From contig JAQGBZ010000514.1 in NCBI GenBank assembly GCA_034687125.1, positions 1-37,119 on the forward strand: 37,119 bases of DNA, in the 5' to 3' direction. Under the pieces are notes generated by a model. The model searched no databases, was not told the DNA's origin, and saw nothing but the letters and a program-made list of their open reading frames with translations. The translations under genes were made by a program, and so were the position numbers. Below, one piece after another: positions 11,121 to 22,459 of the stretch. How positions within the stretch are numbered: position 1 is the first letter of the stretch; each line of letters starts with the position of its first letter. This DNA is from Neelides folsomi. Its lineage: Eukaryota; Arthropoda; Collembola; Neelipleona; Neelidae.

Positions 11121-14100
11121 TTATCCATCATATCCCCCTGATGTGGGTGGGCCATAGGATGGCTTCGGCGGTGGGCCATATGATGGCGGCGGCCCGTAAG
11201 ATGGTTTTGGCGGGGGCCCATACGAGGATGGAGGTGGGCCGTATGAAGACTGAGGCTTCGGTGGCCCGTATGATGACACTGGAGCTCCATATGAAGAAGA
11301 TGGTTTGGAATTTGAATAGCCTCTGTTTCCACCGCTGCTTCCTCCTGAGCCTCCTAAACCTCCTCCAGCGAGGAGAAGAAGAGGAAGAAGTTTCAATTTC
11401 AACTTCTTGAGAAGGATAAGCTTCTTCAGGAGAATCTTCTTCTTCAGCAGCAAACCACGCTTCACTCTGGAATGGGCAGCTGAAACAAAATTTTAATTTA
11501 ATTTCAATTAGCTTAAATAAATCATACTTCATTCATACTAAATCACATAAATCATACATCATAAGAATCATAATTTACATTTAAATCATAACATTACATT
11601 ACATTTCGTATATTAACTTGAAATTATGACAATGGAAAAATATTTAAATCCTCACTCTAAAATTCCATATTTTTTTAAGTATGACATCTTGAAATGGTAT
11701 TGCAATAAGTTGAATAGATTTTAATGTTGTATGCACGTAGTAAACATGTATGGAGGTTATGTAACAATTTAACAATACAAGATTGATGTTAAAGTAATAG
11801 GAAGTATTCACTAGAAATGTACATTTCATTGTAAAGAATTCATGCCATTTGTTAAAGAAAAATTGTTCACTTTTGTGCATCCATGAAGCCAATAGATGCA
11901 GTATGAGAATTCAATGCCCATTGTGCAAAGTAATAAGAGCATGAAAAGATTCTATAATCTAAACTAGGATTTGTGAACTACAATTCTGCGCTTTTCAACC
12001 GTAAAATGAGTTTATTAGAATTTGGTGAAAAGAGGACCATTCTGAAATTCAATTCCAAAATCCCAATTTAACAATTCCAATGTTGTAAGCGATGTAGCGA
12101 TGTTGTAAAAGATAAATAAATAAATAAAATTTTACTCCATTACATAAGAATTGCGTACATGCATTTTTATATGTTATGTATGAATATTGATGAATGCGTT
12201 GGATTTTATGAAAAGGTCTTTTCTTCCATTTACCAATTTTGAATGAAATTGGGTTTCGAACTTCTTTATTTAATAATCCTTCATTTCAAGAGTAATCAGC
12301 CAATGCCAGATTACTTGTAAGAAGCTTAAGATACAGGTTATACTGATTAATTGTATTGTGATTGGATGTGTAAGAAATTAACATAAAGATAATTAGAATT
12401 GGAGTTATATAAGTTGTAATAGGAAGTGTCGAGACAGATTTTAAAATCATAATTCTTCCGCAATGAAAGTCAAATGAGTGTTGGTTGCATCATCGGATGA
12501 GGATTAGTGGCCCAGTGTCCTATTAATAGTAAAGTGAGGGTTCCCTATTATAAACCAATTTTAATTGATGGGTTCCTCATCCATTATTATCATGGACGGA
12601 AATAAAAGAAGGAAAAGTCAATGAATATTTGTCTTTACTTGTCTCGAGGCGAATTCACAATAATTCATGACAAGTATAAATGAAGGAGTGAGAAATCTCC
12701 CATGTATAAAATATGTATGCTATTATTAATTACTCCACTCCGAAAGTAAAAGTTTGCTCAATCAATTTGCCCAAATGAATAATTATGTATCTATATCTCA
12801 TAGAGTCTCATAAAGATCCTCCGGCTGGTCCCATTTTACTTCAATTTCCCCCACAGCAAACCTTACAGCACCTCACTCCCTTTTAGACGGAGGAGAATAG
12901 GAAGAGAATAGGAATTGGGAATATGAAGTGAAAACTCCTTAAGGGCTTTAATAACTCATACAATACATTGATGGATCTCCCTTTTAAAAACGTTCCTTAT
13001 TCGAAGTGAGTTGAATAGGGTGGTGGGAAATGAAGGTGGTTTACTAACCAACATGATTGATGGTCTCTTTGAGGAATTGGTGGTTATTTCATCTTGTCAT
13101 TTAATAACTCAACTCAACTCCCTTTGACCAATACCACTACAACTAATATGAGAGTAAGATGACTTATGCATTACGATCTCATTTACGCTTCCCATTTATG
13201 CTTCCCATTTATGCTTCTAATAATATCAGCTGTGGTTTGATGGGAAAAGACGAACAGATTTTGAATGAAGAAATTCTTCCTTCCTACTTCCCCCTTCACA
13301 CCAATACCAATTTTGCGAATACGATCTCATCCGAATTAAAAGGAGTGACTCACGAACTTGCGGAATAAAATAGCAATATTGTATATATGGCACATTGCAA
13401 GAAACGTCTGCAGGGCTCAAGACACAATGGAGGGATTTATGAAACTTGTAACGGTTCAAGATTGTAGGTTTATTCAGAAGTCTGAAGGGAGTGGATTGTA
13501 AATATGAGATCGCATTGTGTGGATGAACATCTCTGTAGTAATCCGTGGAGTAAAAGTAGACTCGGAGTCAACAGGTAATAATTTGCTAATTAAACAACTA
13601 TTAGATGCATTTATGCGAGTTCTCCCTGGTGAGAGGATTTTAATGAAGAGAACAATGATAGGAAATTAATACCAGCTATGATATGGGCCAGTTTAGCCAA
13701 TTGCGTAAACCGCCATTAGACGCTCAATTTCAATTGAGGAATTAAATCTTGCATAAAATTGATATTAGATGAGTTTCTACGGGATTTGAATGACGTTTTG
13801 ATCAAAAGAATGACGATTGCTGAATCACAATTGGTAAATGAGAATTTTTGAGAGATAAGATTCTCAAGATTAGGGCAAATAATCTACGCCTAATTGCTCT
13901 GTGTATTTTTAGCCGAGTGAATTAACGGTATTGTGTGTAGTAATTCACAATAGGAGTAATATAGGAGATGATAGGAAGCAGATTCAGCTTAAATGAACAG
14001 TTGAAAACCCTTAATTAATGAACAACCCTACTTTCTCTATTAAATAACAATGCATAATGTGAATTCGTGCCTGCGCAATTTATGACCCTAATTATCCTAA

Positions 14101-14600
14101 TTTTAATTCATTAATTAATGCCCAATAAACATGTATTGACTTATTCAAAATACAATTTTTTAAACATCTAAATTATGACACCATTATTAAATCCAATCCT
14201 TATCTTTGTCTTTTCAAAAATATACATTATTGACAATATACCAATATCACTATTATGTAATTAGAACCAAAAAAGTAATCCAGGTAAAAAGAAATACAGG
14301 TAACTGTATATGAAAGTAATATAAAATATTTTTATATTTGAAGACTTTGAAAACGCCAATTCTTATAACGAATATTTACGATAATTCGAATATTAAAGAT
14401 AATTGTTAAAATTAAGCTTAATGAATATAAAAATAATTATTTTTGAAATTGCTTATAATAACATTTACCTACATTTAGATGAAAAATAATTTTAAAAAAA
14501 TGAAAAGAAAGGTAATCTTACGGGAATCAGGGTGATCTGGGGCCGCCTCGATGATGAGGGCGAGGGAGATGAGGAAAAGAAAAGCCACCGTTGTCTTCAT
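11121..14600 (-). CDS. secreted YGPP-repeat protein, cuticle/pro-resilin-like
   Basis: Model: complement(join(11121..11479, 14522..14600)), 145 aa. Exon 1 encodes a signal peptide ([20 protein letters not shown]) and PDHPDS, then a GTAAGA donor. The 3,042-nt intron ends in tttcag and exon 2 continues in frame with PAHSRVKRG, a dibasic site. Next comes an unusual Leu/Lys run ([19 protein letters not shown], then [11 protein letters not shown]), a Gly/Ser-rich stretch and a C-terminal array of [15 protein letters not shown] and SYGAP units ending GGYDG. YGPP/YGAP repeats are typical of elastic or structural cuticular proteins such as resilin-like ones, but there is no Rebers-Riddiford chitin-binding domain. 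The gene has a TATA box (14652-14661). Likely an extracellular structural protein; the role is inferred from composition. Confidence 0.75.
11480..14521. other. 3-kb intron of the YGPP-repeat gene
   Basis: This separates the signal-peptide exon from the repeat exon. No second gene is convincing inside it; the frames at 13159-13368 (+) and 13226-13459 (-) lack starts with context, splice partners or recognisable sequence. A short tandem copy of cccatttatgctt occurs near 13191-13217. Large first introns like this often hold enhancers, but no specific element is identified. Confidence 0.5.
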
Positions 14601-14651
14601 CTTCTTGCAATGACCATGGGGGAGAATGCGGCGGTCAGCACCCGCCTCATT

Positions 14652-14661
14652 CCTTTTTATA
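14652..14661 (-). promoter_or_regulatory. TATA box of the YGPP-repeat gene
   Basis: The minus strand reads TATAAAAAGG, a near-consensus TATA box 51-60 nt upstream of the ATG at 14600-14598. Transcription would start near 14630, giving a 5'UTR of about 30 nt. The strong core promoter fits a highly expressed structural protein. Confidence 0.7.
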
Positions 14662-17350
14662 TCAACTCTTGTGCAACGTCGGGGACGACGTCTGAGATTG
14701 ACCAACGTCTCGCTCTCACTTTGCTCCCTCATTCACCCACACGTTCATTCATCACCCTTCTCCGACACGTTTTCCCGCTTATTCCTCTACAATACTTCCG
14801 AATCATCCCCAAGCACCAACACCTCAAAATCTCATAGATATTTAAATACCCATAAAATCATTACCAACATTGTACACCTGTCAATAGAAGTTTTCTAATC
14901 TCGCTCGTATAATCGCTCCGTTACGTTATTCGCCATTATTTTTGAAATTTAAGTTTTAAATGATTATTGTGTGTTATGTGATATTATGCAAAATGAAATA
15001 TTTCTTAAATATTGAATTAATGCAAACATGTAAAAAAACAAATATATTTAAACAGGAAATCTTATGCATGATGATGATAATAATAAATAATATTTAAATA
15101 ATTCAATAAATGAAGGAAATAACTTTCATTAATTTTATTTACACTGCGGTTCGAAATAGAATAAATATTTAATAAAGTCTTTTATCCGTTCCTCTGGCTG
15201 TTGACAGTATTGATCATTGTTTATCAAAATGATCAATTGCTATCACTTATCTCATACCTCAAAGCGAGAAAAAGTATCAGATGCTAATTAATTAAAAATT
15301 TCTCCTAGTAGTAAAAATATCCAATATCATTCATAAATTGTCAGTTTGTAAATAAGAACTTGGTTGTTATTTTGGAGTAGCCCTGAAGTCTAATATAATG
15401 TGAGTTACAATTTGTGTAACAACCCCATTCGTTAAATATTTTGTAAATGAATCGTAAATGCACCTCGAGGTGAATATAAAAATAAACCTTCCAATCACTT
15501 ATAGTGCATCAGAACTTATTAGTTTTTCTTATTAGCTTCACAACTTTAATTGCAATTCAAAAACTTTTTTCTACCCTTTCCATGCAGTTGTTTGAACTAA
15601 AGTTAAATTAATTTAGATTTAATGTTTAACTAACATTGGATAACACACGTTTTAATTTGCAAATCCTTGTTACTCTTTGCTCTGTTAATAATCACCATTT
15701 TGATTAATTACAAAAATTAACTTTAAATGCAATGATTCTAAATCTTCATTGTCGGTTACTGCATTATCAATTAGCAACATAGGTACATAAATAAATGACA
15801 TAATTAATGAAACCGACACTGATTTCTGTTGATGTTATTACTTAAATCATCATTTATTTGAAGGCGTGTTAAAGGAGGGAAATGGAAATGTAAGTTAAGT
15901 GAAAAGTGAGTTAATCCGAGCTGAATGAGAGATGAGTCTCTAATGATGAGAAGGAGTTGCTCAATTGAGTTTCTGCATTATCTCATGATTTGGCAGGCTC
16001 TCGATAATTGATTGCTTCAGCTCTGACCAGTGCCACCCTCGATGTCCCCATCTCCGATGAATTATTCAGTCCTGAGAGTTATTCGGAAAGGACAATTAGC
16101 GGCTTATAACGAGCTCGGACTTGGGTCTGTCATCGATAGGGCATTGTGTGCCTTTCAAGACTCATCACCTGTCTCATCTTCACCGCCCGACTCCAACCAA
16201 GAGAAGAATGGGATGAAAAAGCCACTTAGAAGAAACGCCGTAATAAGAGGAACAATAATGAAAATCTCCCATATGTTTATTTCACCCACACCACACATCA
16301 CACACACAACGAGAGATTAAACCTCATTTAATTTATTTATATAGGAGAAAGATATATCCAAATTCCGCACTTTCCATTTCCTCCATTCTTCTCGTTCAGC
16401 TGGGCATTTACAAGAGGTTCTTTTATGATGTAAAGAGAATCTCTTTTTACACATCGAAGGTCGGAAAACCTTTGAGTTCATTTTGAAGATCTATTAAGGG
16501 GTTTATAAATCATTTAACAACAATGTGCCTTATAATTGTCATTATTATGAAATATCCTAATACTATCCTAATGGCTAATAAACACAGTTTGGAATCAATC
16601 ACATTTAAAAGTTTATTATATAAACTTCACATTGTTGGGTTCATTCTTTGGTATTTACAAACTTCATCAAGTAATTCAGTATCAGTTTTCATCACGCAAT
16701 ATAATTTAGCACTTAAGTGTGCTTACTAAATTATATGTATTATGTATGTAAGCATGAATTTATGATTTTATTGGTGCTGGTGATGTAATTAATATGAATC
16801 ATGATCAAATTAATTAATTAAATTCATTGTTTATTTTTACCATAATTTCATGCGGTTTATGAATTTTCTTTGTAGTTGTAATTTTATGGTACTTATTATG
16901 CATCGTAAGTTTTTTATTGAGTCTCTTGTTGAACTGTTAAATGAACAATTACGAATGATGAATTAATCAAAAACATCATTATTGTGTTGTAGCTAATAAA
17001 CAATCGGATTTGAAGCAACAAATTTTAATTACATTTATATCTGATTTAGAGATGAAAACCATATCTGATTGAATCAAGAAATGAATTTATTATACCTACA
17101 AAATGATGCACCTTCTAAATTAACAAATCAATTATGACTTGTATAACATTCGTACTGCAAATATTATTTTAACATCTCTTGTAAAATTTAATAGTTATTG
17201 TTATTTTGTATATAATAATACATGTTGTTGTATAATTCTCTTGTATTTAGTTATTATAATATCATTTAATATCAAGACATTTTGTTAAATTGAGAATTTT
17301 CTCCTATAATATAAAATTGATTTGATAAAATAGCCATTTGAGGAAGTGAT
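14662..17350. other. mostly non-coding intergenic stretch
   Basis: It is AT-rich, with a 10-bp-arm hairpin at 15209-15237 (ATTGATCATT ... AATGATCAAT). A less AT-rich patch at 15990-16260 has competing open frames on both strands and is listed separately. No other gene was recognised. Confidence 0.4.
16042..16320 (+). CDS. doubtful open frame in a GC-richer patch
   Basis: The frame starts MSPSPMNYSVLRVIRKGQ and is 92 aa long with Ser/Pro-rich middle and a basic stretch (KKPLRRNAVIRG). A second plus-strand frame behind an acceptor-like tgcttcag (16020) reads LTSATLDVPISDELFS before a stop, and a minus-strand frame has a hydrophobic run (IIVPLITAFLLSGFF) followed by an acidic end. At most one can be real. 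No family is recognised. The patch may be an exon of an undetected gene or conserved regulatory DNA. Confidence 0.15.
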   Translation: MSPSPMNYSVLRVIRKGQLAAYNELGLGSVIDRALCAFQDSSPVSSSPPDSNQEKNGMKKPLRRNAVIRGTIMKISHMFISPTPHITHTTRD

Positions 17351-17623
17351 ATGAATATTACGTGCCATAAAAATAGAATGCATTTAATTCCTATCCTTCC
17401 TAACGTTTTAACTTTACGAGACGCGACAGTTAAGACACTTGGTTCATTTGTGATAATTAATCAGTTAATCATGATTTTGACTTTCACTTCGATTGTCTTT
17501 GTAAGCTATGCGATAACGTTTAACTTTTTGCGTAATTCATATCTGAGAGAGTTAAGTAAAAGTAAAAACTTAATGATAATTATCGATATTAAATGCATGA
17601 CTTGGGTTATAATTTATGCATAA
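17351..17623 (+). pseudogene. possible membrane-protein fragment
   Basis: A 90-codon frame with two hydrophobic stretches (around GSFVIINQLIMILTF and IVFVSYAITFNFL) separated by few residues. It lies 1 kb upstream of the 7TM receptor pair on the same strand, so it could be a decayed relative, but I see no clear alignment with them. Flanking sequence gives no obvious partner exons. Chance in AT-rich DNA, where hydrophobic codons are frequent, is equally likely. Confidence 0.15.
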
Positions 17624-18625
17624 TTATGCATTAGTGTGCGGATGAATTATTTTAAGAAACTACCTCAATTCCTCATTGCATAATTGTTGATTTTAATTAT
17701 TATGAAATTGAAATGAAATTCGGATTTATCCGTTTATTACAAACGCATATTAATCCTTCTCAATAAGAATTTTCCATTACTACCTTATATGGTATTACTA
17801 CCTATATGTACAGGTATACTCAATACTTTGTATTTATCTCAACGTTTCACATTATTTCAAATAAAATTTTTCCGACAGTGCAGTGGGCAATTTTAATGTA
17901 TGTATATACAATAAACTATACTCAATACTTTCCATTGATTCTATTTTATTTGTAGTTTTGTACTATTTAACTCTTTACAAACACGTATTGTTGGCTGTTG
18001 GTTGGTCAAATCGGTTTGTTTTTTGACTTAAGTCCTTTAATAACTCTAATGGTTTACTTTGCTATCATTTCGTCATTTGTTATTAATTTATTCAAGAGGC
18101 TTCAAATATTAATGTAAGGTGATTAAAACCAGTCGTAGAAAATTATCGAATAATTTTAGAAAAACGATAATCTAACATCGTTGAAAATATAATAATACTA
18201 ACCATTATTGCATTATTTTTAGAAACATTTACCATTTGTTTAATGTTATGAGTCAAATTAAACCATACAGATAATGTTATGCAAATATGATATAATTGAA
18301 TGATTTTTATTGACATTATAAAAAAAGACATACATAATTGTACAGTTTTAAACATTTCCCTAAATGCTTGTTTAATTATGCAATAAAATAATATTTGGGA
18401 AAATTATGTAGACAATATTGTATATATTATAGCATTAATGTAATAGAACTTAAATAATAAATATACTATTGTGTACCTAGTACCATATATTAGTATACTG
18501 GTGTTTTCTTTATTAAAGCTAAAATAAAAAAAGCTAAAATGTTATTTTTGAAAGTTCTTTCTTCAAATTCCTTCTTCAAATTTGCATTCATAAGTATTCG
18601 ATTAAACTGCTGTCATTGAAAAATC
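17624..18625. other. non-coding stretch upstream of receptor copy 1
   Basis: Very AT-rich, no recognised exon. No TATA box is evident directly upstream of the receptor ATG at 18626, unlike copy 2. The minus-strand frame at 18143-18355 is low-complexity and unsupported. Confidence 0.4.
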
Positions 18626-20467
18626 ATGATAACAAATAAATGTTTTAAAGTTTTGTTTTTTCAATGGAAATTAATTACCTTTTTTAATATTGTTCCGTTT
18701 AATGTCGTTATACTTTATAACAAAAGTCTAAAAGGAAAAGTTATTAAATTAAATTTAAAATTAACAAACTCGATTTATAAATTGTGCGTTTGGAGGATAG
18801 TCCAATTTATATTTTTAGCTAATATCATTTACATTTATGGAATCACAATTTACAATAGTCGAACTAAGGCATTTCATGATTTGCAATTTCTAATAGCATG
18901 GGCTGTAATTATAACTTTTCATATATCTGCTCAATTAACATTTTTTAAAAAGAAAAATTCCATTCCTAATTCGATCAATAGTTCATTTGAACTTAATGAA
19001 TTTTTTAAAAGTATGCAAATACCTACACATTTTAAAATATAACTACATTAACTATACTCCCCTACGTCAACTGAGTTGGCGCGCTCCCTCGTTTTGACAA
19101 CTTTCTTTTTCATAAAGAATTTGGTATTTACATTGAATATTTTATTTTTAATTTAGTTTGGATTAAAAAGAATATGAAATTGACGAAATGTATTATATTA
19201 AATCAAATAATACTTAAATTACAAATTACCTATTAACTTTAATAAACCAAGAAAAATATTAATTTTTATTACTATCTCCTTTAACTTTAATGAGCTCCCG
19301 AACTTAATTCTAATTAAATTAACTATCTCTTTTGATGTTGCTTTTCCTTTCGCCATATGAATTAAATAGTTGAAAAGGAATCATTAATGAGAAATTAACG
19401 GGTGAGGTGATAAAAGAAGGAAAGTCGTCAAAACAAGAAAGTGCGCCAACTCAGTTGATGTAGGGGAGTACATTACATAGTATAAAAGCTAATTCATAAT
19501 ATATTAAATAATTCTAAAACTTATACAAATTTAAAAATGAATATTTTAAATTATAGAGGAAATTCCCGACGTGGGAAAGTACTTACTAAAAATTAATAAA
19601 TATTTCACCCCTCAAAGTCAGCTAATTGGATTGTCCATAAATTCAATTATGGTTTATTTTATTTTCAATTTATTGTTCTTTGAATCTCCCACATTAGACA
19701 TTTTCCCATACAATTTAATTCCAGCTTCTTACAGGAATTGGAAAACATTTTTGTTGTATTCTGTTTTTCAATGTTATTGGATTGCTTTAATAGTTAGCAA
19801 TTACATTGGTGTAATGTCCTTTACAATTATATTTTCAGAAACCATTACATTTTGGTTAAGAACCATTGGGTGAGAAAATTTAAATATTAATAATTATTAT
19901 AATTAAACATTAGATTCTAAACTAAAAGTAAAAGATTGACTGATAATTTTTTGTTAAAAAATTTCCAGTATGGAATTAGAAGAATCTGAGGGTTTTAATA
20001 CGGAAAGCACTAAAAATATATTAAGATTTACTAAATATTACAAAATGTTATTTATTCTAAATCAAGATTTCTCATATTTTATATCTGAGGAAATTTTACC
20101 AGTTACGTTAATAGTTTGCAGCACCTTATCTGTTTTTACTTATTTCACACTCATAAAATATATGAGCATATTATCAATTGCTCATATTGTGAATTTTGCT
20201 AGTATTGGATTAACGGCTACAACTGTTCATGCCATTGTTTGTTATAAAATGGCGCTTATTCGCGACGCTTCGGCCAAGTTTTGTCAAGTAGCCAAAAGCA
20301 GTCGGAACAATCTTTGTGTAGAGTATAGGAAAACTGTCAAAAGCCTAAAAATATTTGGAATTCCATTTGGATCAATGTTTGTTATTGTTCATATAACTTT
20401 AATCATATTTGTTTCACAGATTTTTTCTTATATTGTCACACTTCTCATATTAACTCCAAATATTTAA
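18626..20467 (+). CDS. 7TM gustatory-receptor-like protein, copy 1
   Basis: Model: join(18626..19010, 19557..19869, 19969..20467), 398 aa, close to the usual insect Gr length. Splice phases 1 and 2 keep the frame (A|AG and GG|T). Exon 1 begins MITNKCFKVLFFQWKLITFF and holds two hydrophobic spans (VQFIFLANIIYIYG; LIAWAVIITFHIS). Exon 2 holds SINSIMVYFIFNLLFF, the phrase ESPTLDIFPYNLIP and a long span ending in FSETITFWLR. Exon 3 holds further spans, MALIRDASAKFCQVA, and a last span with SYIVTLLIL at the position of the Gr TYhhhhhQF motif, which is degenerate here. The overall layout fits the 7tm_7 chemoreceptor superfamily of ligand-gated channels in sensory neurons; the ligand cannot be told. 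Intron 1 carries a MITE. A divergent arthropod 7TM family outside Gr remains possible. Confidence 0.7.
19055..19470. mobile_element. MITE in intron 1 of receptor copy 1, TA target site
   Basis: Left end CTCCCCTACGTCAACTGAG (from 19057) and right end CTCAGTTGATGTAGGGGAG (to 19468) are inverted repeats, with about 50 bp of similarity on each side. Both ends are flanked by TA (19055-19056, 19469-19470), as for Tc1/mariner-type elements. The 412-bp body has no coding capacity. The paralogous intron in copy 2 (22845-22999) lacks it. Confidence 0.85.
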
Positions 20468-20742
20468 ACACCATTTTATTAATAATTATACACTCAATTT
20501 ATGGATAGCATGTAATTTCACCATTATGATCAAACAATTGCTTAAAAATTTTCTTACTTGTTTTTCGTTCTTTCTAGTACTTTTTTGTCCTTTTTTGTAC
20601 TTGGCTTAATTTAAAATTATCAAATTACAAGTTATGAATAAATTCAATGTAATAAATTCAATAAATTCAATATTATAAACAATCAATTGAGGCAAATCCA
20701 AGTTAGCCGAAGGCCGACGTCCAAGATAGCCGAATAGCCGAC
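20468..20742. other. 3' flank of receptor copy 1
   Basis: AT-rich 3'UTR-like sequence with several AATAAA-type signals around 20637-20670. From 20695 extra partial copies of the CCAAGATAGCCGACGT unit of the following element appear in tandem. Confidence 0.4.
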
Positions 20743-21556
20743 GTCCAAGATAGCCGACGTTTTTCCTTAAGCATTACATCCCCTATCTAATCTCCAAGTT
20801 AGCCGAAGATCCGACGTCCAAGCTGACCGAATAGCCGAATTCATTTCCATATCTCCATATCAGTCTGACGCTGGCTAATGCAAAAAATTCGAAGCGATGT
20901 AATTTACAATTTTTATTAAATAAATTTTTCGAAATAAAGAGTAGTATAAAATAAAATAGAAAATTAAAATTTTATATTTTATTACTGCATACTTAAATTG
21001 GCAAAATATAATTTTGATATAATTTTGATATAATTTTGATTTATTGTACCTCATGTTTTTAATAAATAATTATATCAGAAAGAAATTAACATTTAATTTT
21101 GGCAAAAATTATTATTTGGTCACATTTTTTGCATAGATTGTTAATTATTATTGTATTTGCAGTTATTATCATCGTCGATAGAATGAATTAAATTGATCAA
21201 ACTAATTTTACGAGTTATTTACAAGACCCACCTGTACAACTGTTTTCAAAAAAATCTATTTTAAAAAGTTAGGATGATTTAGTTCTGGATAACGATTTTG
21301 AATAATTTTATTAAATTTTTATAGAAATAGAAATTACGGGGAATTCTGCAACATCTATAGGGCAATATGAAACATCTACCTTAAATGTAACTATATTCTG
21401 CGCCACTAGCGCTATTAATAAAATAAATTCGACTATCTTGGACGTCGGCTGGTCTAAAATTCGGCTATTCGGCCAGCTTGGACGTCGGATCTTCGGCTAA
21501 CTAGGAGATTAGATAGGGCATGTAATGCTTAAGGAAAAACGTCGGCTATCTTGGAC
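20743..21556. mobile_element. inverted-repeat element with CCAAG-TAGCCGA subrepeats
   Basis: The left arm (20743-20842) and the right arm (21458-21556) are almost perfect reverse complements over about 100 bp, opening with GTCCAAGATAGCCGACGTTT and closing with its inverse. Inside the arms the unit CCAAG(A/T)TAGCCGA recurs in varied forms, with further copies just outside on the left (20695-20742) and inside the right arm (21430-21450). The 615-bp middle is AT-rich, with a triple ATATAATTTTGAT-like repeat near 21005-21043, and has no coding frame. Probably a non-autonomous DNA transposon with subterminal repeats. It sits between the two receptor copies. No target duplication was identified. 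Confidence 0.75.
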
Positions 21557-21705
21557 AGTATCATGCTAAAAGTATGTGCAAAATGTTGGTTGAATGTGTG
21601 TTTGAGTGTATATCAAAATTTCAAGAATTGAAAATTGGTTGATAATAAAAAAGTTATTTACATGAGAAGTAGTGGTCCTGTATATATGGTTAAGGTATTT
21701 ATAAG

Positions 21706-21729
21706 ATATATATATATATATATATATAT
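21706..21729. repeat. (AT)n microsatellite
   Basis: An uninterrupted AT dinucleotide run of about 24 nt in the spacer between receptor copies. Confidence 0.9.
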
Positions 21730-22411
21730 TATATCACGTCCAAATTCCCCGTGAATGAACTATTAAATATTTCATTCTTTACTCAATCAACTTGGCTAAA
21801 ATGACAACTTCATCCAAAGATAGATAGAATATTTAGCCTACAACTAGTAAGATATTTCATTAAATAGCACTAGCACAAGGAATTATTATTTAGTGTTTTA
21901 TTGTTTTATATAATAATCGTTTAAGATTCTTAAATAATTATTTTATATGTTATTAACTTAGCACAATGTTCATATAAAAATTATCTACTTTGAAAACGCT
22001 ATAAAAACTTAAATAAATATTATTACTCAAGTTGTGTAAATATTGATTTTTCATTAATTTCCCAAATTTATAAAAATTATATAACAAAATTTTTCTATTT
22101 CTGAATTGTTTTAATCAATAATAACTATGTATTATAATAGAATATAATTATACTTGATTTGAAAAAAGAACAAATACAAGATAATGAATTTGAGAAGCCC
22201 AGTGCATTATTGGATGTGTTTAAATAAAAAAAATCATTTTTTTGCTTAAGTGTTGGTAGTTTAACTGATAAGCCTATATTGGGCATTTACAATAATTCAC
22301 TTGTTAGGCTCTAAAATCTCATTATATCGCATTTTTTCTGAATCGATTATTAGCTAAATAAAATTTTAATTAAAATACAATCCTAAAATTTTATTTAACA
22401 GTATTGAATAT

Positions 22412-22419
22412 TATAAAAG
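22412..22419 (+). promoter_or_regulatory. TATA box of receptor copy 2
   Basis: TATAAAAG lies 48 nt upstream of the ATG at 22460, predicting a very short 5'UTR of about 20 nt. No equivalent is visible upstream of copy 1, so the two copies may be expressed differently. Confidence 0.5.
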
Positions 22420-22459
22420 CATTTTAATATTTAGTGAAACTTAAATTGTAAAACTTAAT

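Noticed and set aside
11090..11532. Several overlapping frames on both strands in the YGPP repeat exon
   Set aside because: Shadows of GC-rich repetitive coding sequence; only the YGPP frame joins a signal-peptide exon in phase.
14532..14898. Two plus-strand frames of 90-101 codons opposite the YGPP signal exon
   Set aside because: Antisense to the signal peptide exon and its TATA promoter; no recognisable content.
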